Shown one piece after another: positions 58,407 through 64,000 of a stretch of 64,000 nt of DNA (position 1 is its first letter; the number at the start of each line of letters is the position of its first letter). Location of the stretch: assembly GCA_022793065.1 (NCBI GenBank), contig JAAWCE010000059.1:39911-103910 (forward strand), in the 5' to 3' direction. The notes under the pieces were generated by a model, which saw only the letters and a list, made by a program, of their open reading frames with translations, was not told the DNA's origin and ran no database searches. This DNA comes from Lachnospiraceae bacterium (GTDB taxonomy: Bacteria; Bacillota; Clostridia; Lachnospirales; Lachnospiraceae). Both the position numbers and the translations under genes were made by a program.

Positions 58407-59606
58407 TTATACACACTGAACATTAATATTCCCCGAAACAGATTTGATACTTACCTTACATGAACCGTCCCCATAGCGGAAAGTTCCCTTTTTCGCTGTA
58501 ATCCTGGTTTCATCTTTCCAGCCAACTTTCGCATTGCCGCTCATGGTCCTTACCGTTGCCTCCACCCCTGAAGCATCCTCCAAATGAAACTGCACATTAC
58601 CGCTGGCAGTATTCAAAACTGCTTTCTTAGGTGTTCCCACAGCCTTAACCTTAATATTTCCGCTGGCAGTTCCACATTCATAGCCTTCCGCGTTGGTGGA
58701 TAGATTAATGTTGCCGCTGGCAGTCGCATATTTTACCTCTCCGGCGCCGCCTTCCTTCATGGATATATTTCCGCTGGCAGTGGTCAGACTTCCGGAAGAA
58801 ATACAAGTATCATTTACATTAATGTTACCGCTGGCAGTGGTAAATTTACCTTTATCAAACGTTCCGTTCTCCACACAGATATCGCCGCTGGCGGTGTGTA
58901 CCTCCGAATGTGCAATCTTTACTTCCTTGATATTCACGTCACCGCTGGCGCTTGTAGCCTTATACTCTTCTAGTTCAAGTCCGGAAAGACAAATATCTCC
59001 GCTGGAAACGGTGGTATTAAGCTTTGGCATCCCCTGGGGAAGTTTCACCGTGAGGATAATGGAGTGATTTTCTTTCCCGAAATTAGAAGCATTTCCATAA
59101 GATATAATAGTACGGCCAAAGAGTTTAATCTTAATTAACTCGTCTCCCTCGTCTTTACTATCCTCCACATTTTCTCTGCGCTTCACCTCGGCATAATAAA
59201 CACCGTTTTCCTGACGCTGGCAAAATTCATACTTCATCTGGTTGCTCAGGCTTCCGTTGTCCTCATAGTTCACATGGAGCTGATCGTCCTCCGACTGGCT
59301 CACCATAATCTTTGCCACGCCCCCTTTTAATACCACCTCTTTAAAGGTTTCGGAATACGTATAACTCTTCTCCGGCTCCTGTACCCAACTGACGGCTTCC
59401 CCTTCCGGTTCCGGCAAATCCTGAATCATCTCCTGAATCATATCTTCTATATTGCCCAGTTCATCTATAATCTCTTCTTCCGATTTTCCCTGCTTTTCCC
59501 CCTCGGCAAAATGTTCTCTGTAATCTTCCAAAATCTCTTCCTGCAATTCCCTTCCAAAGGTTTCCAGTTTTTCCCGAAGTTTTTCCAAATATTCTGCTTT
59601 CTTCAT
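58407..59606 (-). CDS. Fused DUF1700-DUF4097 protein
   Basis: 399 aa without membrane helix. Residues 1-65 are the DUF1700/HAAS helical domain (EYLEKLREKLETFGRELQEE, EEIIDELGNIEDMIQEM); from about 85 the DUF4097 beta-solenoid has a TASGNI or SASGDV unit every 19-24 residues, at least eight times. It starts 12 nt after the PadR stop (AGGAGG in between). In the window's first module these two domains are separate genes and membrane-bound; here they are one soluble protein. Confidence 0.85.
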   Translation of the reverse strand: MKKAEYLEKLREKLETFGRELQEEILEDYREHFAEGEKQGKSEEEIIDELGNIEDMIQEMIQDLPEPEGEAVSWVQEPEKSYTYSETFKEVVLKGGVAKIMVSQSEDDQLHVNYEDNGSLSNQMKYEFCQRQENGVYYAEVKRRENVEDSKDEGDELIKIKLFGRTIISYGNASNFGKENHSIILTVKLPQGMPKLNTTVSSGDICLSGLELEEYKATSASGDVNIKEVKIAHSEVHTASGDICVENGTFDKGKFTTASGNINVNDTCISSGSLTTASGNISMKEGGAGEVKYATASGNINLSTNAEGYECGTASGNIKVKAVGTPKKAVLNTASGNVQFHLEDASGVEATVRTMSGNAKVGWKDETRITAKKGTFRYGDGSCKVSIKSVSGNINVQCV

Positions 59607-59618
59607 ATTATCTTCCTC

Positions 59619-59933
59619 CTATCCCACAATCAATTGATTCACTGCCTGCACAAATGCTTCCCATTCCTGCTTTATCTGCCTCTGATACTGTCTTCCCTTA
59701 TCGGTAAGCTGATAATACTTTCTGGCCGGGCCCGATTCGGACTCCTGCAAATAGGTGGTCACATAATCCTCTTCCTTTAGCCTTCTCAAAATAGGATAAA
59801 GCGTACCGCTGGCAATTGACATCTCCCCCGATATTTTCTCTGTCAGCTCATATCCATATTTATCCCCCCTAACAAGCTGGGATAACACACACATCTCCAG
59901 TGCACCCTTCTTAAACTGTGTATTCATGGGCAC
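59619..59933 (-). CDS. PadR-family transcriptional regulator
   Basis: 104 aa; MNTQFKKGALEMCVLSQLV, SIASGTLYPILRRLKEEDY and the GPARKYYQLTDKGRQY wing are typical. The ATG is preceded by AAGGAGGGTGCC. It probably represses its own operon; a TATATTGCAATATA palindrome overlapping the -35 of the upstream promoter is the likely operator. Confidence 0.92.
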   Translation of the reverse strand: MPMNTQFKKGALEMCVLSQLVRGDKYGYELTEKISGEMSIASGTLYPILRRLKEEDYVTTYLQESESGPARKYYQLTDKGRQYQRQIKQEWEAFVQAVNQLIVG

Positions 59934-59975
59934 CCTCCTTTCGTTTTATATCCGGTACTGTTCTTTGACATAATT

Positions 59976-60010
59976 AATATATCACACAGTATTATATATT
60001 GCAATATACT
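59976..60010 (-). promoter_or_regulatory. Promoter with PadR-like operator
   Basis: Minus-strand -35 TTGCAA (59999-60004), 17-bp spacer, -10 TATATT (59976-59981). The palindrome TATATTGCAATATA covers the -35, which suits autorepression by the PadR protein. Confidence 0.65.
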
Positions 60011-60072
60011 ATTTTAAATTTTAGTATTTTTTTATATTTACTATTATCAACTTTTCTTTTCCTTCCATAAAT

Positions 60073-60152
60073 AAAAAAATCCCCGGCGCTTACCATCTCT
60101 TGTTCTCACATACGCACAATATGTAAGTTACAAACTCTATGTAAGCGCTGGA
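60073..60152 (-). terminator. Terminator of the Sel1-repeat gene
   Basis: CCAGCGCTTAC and GTAAGCGCCGG, read on the minus strand, form an 11-bp stem with a long loop, followed by GGATTTTTTTATTT. Confidence 0.8.
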
Positions 60153-60172
60153 GAAATCAAAAAATTTCCTAA

Positions 60173-62173
60173 TTAATAACCAAGTCTGTCCAATGCTGCC
60201 TGGGCCTTTTGATCTCCCTGTGCCGCGGACTTTTCATACCAATCTATCGCCATATCCAAATCCTGTTCCACTCCTCTGCCCAGTTCATAGCATAGCGCCA
60301 AATTATACTGCGCGGAGCCTTTTCCCTGTTTGGCGGCTTTTTCATACCACGCTACAGCTTTGACGTCATTCTGCTTCACACCCACTCCCATAAGATAACA
60401 ACTGCCAAGATTAAACTGTGCTGTGGCATGTCCCTGCTCCGCCGCCGCCTCATACCATTTTACAGCCTGAACCACATCCTTCTCCACGCCGTTACCGGTT
60501 TTGTAACAAAGCCCCAGACTATTTTGCGCGTCCGCGTCGCCTTGCTCCGCCGCTTTCTGATACCATTCCACCGCCTGCACGCTATCCTGTTCCACACCAT
60601 ATCCGTTCTTATACAGATATCCGAGGAAATACTGGGCTTGCGCACATCCCTGCTCCGCCGCTTTCCTGTACCACTGCGCTGCTCTGTCATAATCTTGCTC
60701 CACGCACCAGCCGTCCTGGTAACAGCAGCCCAGGTAATATTGCGCGTTCATATTGCCCTGTAAAGCAGCCTTTTCATACCAGAACACTGCCTGTTCGCCA
60801 TCCTGATCCACGCCCCTTCCACGTTCGTAACAGACAGCCAGGTTATACTGCGCCTGGATATTTCCCTGTCCTGCTGCTTTTTGATACCATGCCGCGGCCT
60901 GCACGTAATCCTGTTCCACACCCTTACCATTTTCGTAACACCAGCCCAAAACATTCTGCGCGTTGGCGTCCCCCTCCCCGGAAGCTTTCATATACCATTC
61001 TGCCGCCTTACCATAATCCTGCGCTACGCCATCTCCATCTTTATAACAACATGCCAGGTTATACTGCGCACTTACATGTCCTTCCAGCGCCGCCTTTTCA
61101 TACCACACAACTGCCTGCTTTTCATCCTGTTTCACTCCCCTGCCCTGTTCATAGTGAATGGCAAGATTATACGCCCCGTCGGCATTTCCCTGTTCCGCTG
61201 CCTTTCGATACCACTCCACCGCCTTGACATCGTCCTGCTCTACTCCCAGACCACTTTCGCAGCAAAAGCCCACATTAACCTGGGCTTTGCCAAAGCCCTG
61301 CCTTGCCGCTTTCTCATACCACTCCAGGGCTTTCGCATAATTCTGCGCCACCCCCCTTCCGTCGTAATAGCAATCCCCCAGATTACATTGGGCATAAAAA
61401 TTGCCTTGCCTGGCCGCTTCCATATACCACTTTACAGCCGCGTTGTCATTCTGCTCCACGCCCTCCCCCAGTTCATAATATGCTCCCAGGGTATTCATAG
61501 CGCTTAAATGCCCGCGTTTCGCCGCCTTCTCATACCATTCCGCCGCCTGCACCTTATCCTGCTCCACGCCCACGCCTTTAGAATAGCAATTTCCCAGATT
61601 AAACTGCGCGCCTGACTCTCCCTGTTCTGCGGATTTGGTATACAATTCTACCGCCTTCAAGACGTCCTTTTCCAAACCTCCCAAACCGTCTTCATAACAC
61701 ACGCCTAAATTTAACTGTGAACCCTGATGTCCCTGCGCCGCGGCCATGCTATACCACTTCACCGCCTGAACCATGTCCTTCTCCACACCGCGGCCGCCCC
61801 CATACATGTTGCCCAAATTGTGCTGCGCGTCTATATCGCCGCCCTCAGCCCCCTTTGTATACCAATATACCGCTTTCCGGTCATCCTTCTCCATGCCATA
61901 GCCATTTTCACAACACCAGCCAAGACTGCGCTGTGCTGCCGCATTGCCCTGCGCCGCCGCCTTCTCGTACCACGCTATTGCAGCCGCAAAATCCTTTTTC
62001 ACAAACCAGCCATACTGGTAACAATCTCCCAATACGTCCTGGGCACTGGCATTTCCCTTCTCCGCGGCAGCACGACATTGCTCAATACTGAACTTCTCTG
62101 CCAGAATACTATCCCTGGTAAAATGTTCCATCTGCTCTGTCCCCTTATCATTAGCTCCACCAATCATATTCAT
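60173..62173 (-). CDS. Sel1-like repeat protein with 17 repeats
   Basis: 666 aa without signal peptide or membrane helix. From about residue 30 there are 17 complete 36-residue Sel1 units plus a partial one, with the pattern AQYNLGxCYxxGxGVEQDxxKAVEWYEKAAEQG. Such alpha-solenoids act as scaffolds or protein-binding platforms in signalling, secretion or envelope stress. High similarity among units suggests recent duplication. The gene stands alone with its own terminator; the upstream neighbour is divergent. Confidence 0.93.
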   Translation of the reverse strand: MNMIGGANDKGTEQMEHFTRDSILAEKFSIEQCRAAAEKGNASAQDVLGDCYQYGWFVKKDFAAAIAWYEKAAAQGNAAAQRSLGWCCENGYGMEKDDRKAVYWYTKGAEGGDIDAQHNLGNMYGGGRGVEKDMVQAVKWYSMAAAQGHQGSQLNLGVCYEDGLGGLEKDVLKAVELYTKSAEQGESGAQFNLGNCYSKGVGVEQDKVQAAEWYEKAAKRGHLSAMNTLGAYYELGEGVEQNDNAAVKWYMEAARQGNFYAQCNLGDCYYDGRGVAQNYAKALEWYEKAARQGFGKAQVNVGFCCESGLGVEQDDVKAVEWYRKAAEQGNADGAYNLAIHYEQGRGVKQDEKQAVVWYEKAALEGHVSAQYNLACCYKDGDGVAQDYGKAAEWYMKASGEGDANAQNVLGWCYENGKGVEQDYVQAAAWYQKAAGQGNIQAQYNLAVCYERGRGVDQDGEQAVFWYEKAALQGNMNAQYYLGCCYQDGWCVEQDYDRAAQWYRKAAEQGCAQAQYFLGYLYKNGYGVEQDSVQAVEWYQKAAEQGDADAQNSLGLCYKTGNGVEKDVVQAVKWYEAAAEQGHATAQFNLGSCYLMGVGVKQNDVKAVAWYEKAAKQGKGSAQYNLALCYELGRGVEQDLDMAIDWYEKSAAQGDQKAQAALDRLGY

Positions 62174-62424
62174 TACTCCACCTCTCCTGTTCTGTTAATT
62201 TTATATATATTATGAAAGCAAAAAACACCATACATTGAAATATGCTTTTATAATATCACAAACCTGCATGAATATCCAGCGAAATACTTTCAAATATGGA
62301 CTCAGTCAAGGGCCGGCGGGCCATACATGAAACCCTGTTCCCACTTAATAAAGGACTGTAACATGCTTTTGTAAAATCAAAGAGATGCCTATGTAAAATT
62401 CAGGCAAAATTTAAATGTTATGTC

Positions 62425-62453
62425 TTGCCCCACTGTCTCAAAAATGATATACT
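62425..62453 (+). promoter_or_regulatory. Promoter of the antiporter gene
   Basis: TTGCCC (62425-62430), 17 bp, TATACT (62448-62453); a GCGCT/AGCGC hairpin (62474-62488) follows in the leader just before AAGGAGG. The rest of 62174-62424 shows no gene. Confidence 0.65.
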
Positions 62454-62503
62454 GACTGACATCGCTACTATAGGTGCGCTAAAGCGCACAAGGAGGTATC
62501 AAT

Positions 62504-63493
62504 ATGTTATTATTTCACGCATTGCTGTTATTATTCGGATTTGTAGCTCTGATCAAAGGCGCCGGACTGTTTGTGGATGGAAGCTCTTCCCTTGCGCGAA
62601 ATTTCAAAGTTCCAGGTCTGATTATCGGTCTGACCATCGTAGCCTTAGGAACCAGCGCCCCTGAACTGGCTGTCAGTATTTCCGCCGCATTACAAGGCTC
62701 CAATGAAATTGCCTTAAGCAATGTGGTCGGCTCCAATATATTCAACCTACTCTGTGTCCTTGGAATCTGTGCCATAATCCATACTGTTCCCTCGGATCAA
62801 GACATTCTCAAAAGAGATTTTCCATTGTCAATCGCTGCTACAATCCTTGTCCTGCTCCTGGCCTGTATGGGTTCCGTTACTTCCGGCAGCTTCCTGCAAA
62901 GTAAAATGGACCACCAGGCCGGAACCATAAGCCGCATTACAGGCATCATTTTATTTGCCGCCTTTCTGGCATATCTTTTGTATTTAATTTATGATGCCAG
63001 AAAGCATCCTGACCACACTGAATCCCAGGAATGTATGCCCCTTTGGAAATGCTTTTTCTTTATTGCGGTGGGGCTTATCTTCATTATTGGCGGAGGACAG
63101 GCTGTTGTTTACAGTGCGAAAGAAATTGCGGGAGCCATGGGAATGTCGGAAACGCTTATCGGCCTGACCATCGTAGCTGTAGGAACTTCCCTGCCCGAAC
63201 TTGTCACCTCCATTGTGGCTGCCAAAAAAGGGGAGACCGGACTTGCTGTGGGCAATGCGGTTGGTTCCAATCTATTTAACCTGCTTCTTATCTTGGGCCT
63301 TTCCGCAGCAATCCATCCCATCACGATAAATGTGGCATCCGTCTATGATATGCTTATTTTAACCGCAGTCAGCGCAATCACTTATATTTTCCTGCTGACC
63401 AAAAAATCTCTGAAACGCTCCGAAGGCATGATTATGGTATTGTTATATGCAGCGGAAGTCCTTTTCGCAATTGCCCGCACCTATTCCATGTAA
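62504..63493 (+). CDS. Calcium/sodium antiporter (CaCA family, YrbG type)
   Basis: 329 aa with ten transmembrane helices as two inverted halves. Both halves show the alpha-repeat: GLTIVALGTSAPELAVSISAA with NVVGSNIFNL, and GLTIVAVGTSLPELVTSIVAA with NAVGSNLFNL. It exchanges Ca2+ for Na+ or H+. Good ribosome binding site (AAGGAGG). A hairpin ACAGGGCG/CGCCCTGT (63520-63541) follows without T run. Confidence 0.93.
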   Translation: MLLFHALLLLFGFVALIKGAGLFVDGSSSLARNFKVPGLIIGLTIVALGTSAPELAVSISAALQGSNEIALSNVVGSNIFNLLCVLGICAIIHTVPSDQDILKRDFPLSIAATILVLLLACMGSVTSGSFLQSKMDHQAGTISRITGIILFAAFLAYLLYLIYDARKHPDHTESQECMPLWKCFFFIAVGLIFIIGGGQAVVYSAKEIAGAMGMSETLIGLTIVAVGTSLPELVTSIVAAKKGETGLAVGNAVGSNLFNLLLILGLSAAIHPITINVASVYDMLILTAVSAITYIFLLTKKSLKRSEGMIMVLLYAAEVLFAIARTYSM

Positions 63494-63666
63494 CCCCAAC
63501 TTATCAATCCTCTTTTGCAAACAGGGCGTTAATCGCCCTGTGGTGTTGGTCTGAATGTTGTCACACATTGTTTTCCCTTAATGGCCAAAAAATAGGACAT
63601 ATAGATTTTTCAGTTTCTATATGCCCTAACGCCGTTACCATATTTGATTTTGATTGATATAATTGA

Positions 63667-64000
63667 TTACGCTAACTGCATAACCTCCGCTTCAAGTTCC
63701 CTTAATTCGTCTAATGATAATGAGGGAACACATAGAGCAATTTCATCAAGTGATAATTTTCCCATTTTTATCATTCTTTCTGCTGTTTCCCTGTCTGCGT
63801 CATGTCTTTCGCTTCTAATAAATGATTTCATAATTTGTTCTTCATCAAACAAACTCATCATGATCGTCACAACCTCCTTTTCCCTTTCAAGCAAATATTC
63901 CCTTAAAACGTTCCTGTCCTTGCATATGCGAATTGTTTTCGTAACTGCCTTTTGTGTCATTCCATGCTGTTTTGTCTTCTCGTTAAATACTTTACAGAAA
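63667..64000 (-). CDS. C-terminal part of an Rpn/PD-(D/E)XK nuclease-transposase-like protein (partial, runs off right edge)
   Basis: The frame is open to the window edge, so an internal ATG at 63960 is not the start. The visible part reads CKVFNEKTKQHGMTQKAV, REYLLEREKEVVTIMM, SFIRSERHDADRETAERMI and ends SLSLDELRELEAEVMQLA. This C-terminal tail, with the helix-turn-helix-like KMGKLSLDEIALCVPSLS, follows the nuclease domain in recombination-promoting Rpn-type proteins of Clostridia. The catalytic domain is outside the window. Confidence 0.7.
   Translation of the reverse strand, partial: FCKVFNEKTKQHGMTQKAVTKTIRICKDRNVLREYLLEREKEVVTIMMSLFDEEQIMKSFIRSERHDADRETAERMIKMGKLSLDEIALCVPSLSLDELRELEAEVMQLA

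Overview
The window looks like chromosome of a gut-type Clostridia, most likely Lachnospiraceae. The signs are strong AGGAGG ribosome binding sites, moderate GC, CUT1 sugar ABC transporters driven by YesM/AraC-type two-component systems, very large multidomain surface glycosidases, PadR-DUF1700-DUF4097 modules, an ECF S-component, rubrerythrin and a TIGR03915/TIGR03916-type gene pair. I saw no rRNA, tRNA, CRISPR array, prophage or complete insertion sequence.

Region 1 (1-24031) is a glycan-utilisation locus. On the minus strand, in transcription order, it has a sugar-binding lipoprotein, two CUT1 permeases, a GH88 unsaturated glucuronyl hydrolase, and two giant paralogous GH59 (galactocerebrosidase-family) secreted enzymes. 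One of these is membrane-tethered through a (STEP)n stalk. The other carries a C-terminal GH43 module and runs off the left edge. Divergently transcribed is a YesM-type histidine kinase overlapping an AraC-type response regulator. Both GH59 genes have near-identical promoter regions with a 20-bp-spaced direct repeat, a good candidate for the regulator's operator. Export, cleavage of galactose-rich chains, import, removal of a 4,5-unsaturated uronate and extracellular sensing could all be done here; the lyase that makes the unsaturated end is not in the window.

Region 2 (24056-33529) holds small accessory units: a TipA-like MerR gene with a textbook 19-bp-spacer promoter, an intact AAA-ATPase/PD-(D/E)XK protein, a truncated surface-protein tail, a MarR plus flavin-binding pair, rubrerythrin with a long leader, a glycerol-1-phosphate dehydrogenase, an ECF S-component and two small lipoproteins. 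A dispersed intergenic repeat family links this region with the ABC operon.

Region 3 (33530-47753) has a PadR/DUF1700/DUF4097 operon, a GH13 alpha-glucosidase-like gene, an intergenic region with five perfect DnaA boxes, a nuclease-helicase of the DinG/XPD type, an HPr-like protein lacking the phosphorylatable histidine, the radical-SAM/DUF4130 DNA-metabolism pair, a DNA alkylation repair protein, a decayed GNAT gene and asnA.

Region 4 (47924-64000) has a large hybrid sensor kinase, two GT-C-like polytopic membrane proteins and an acyltransferase-3 protein (cell-envelope glycan modification), a small unknown protein beside an AAA-ATPase remnant, a second PadR plus fused DUF1700-DUF4097 module, a 17-repeat Sel1 protein, a CaCA-type antiporter, and the tail of an Rpn-type nuclease/transposase at the right edge.

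All family assignments come from reading the sequence and remembered family motifs. No database search was run.
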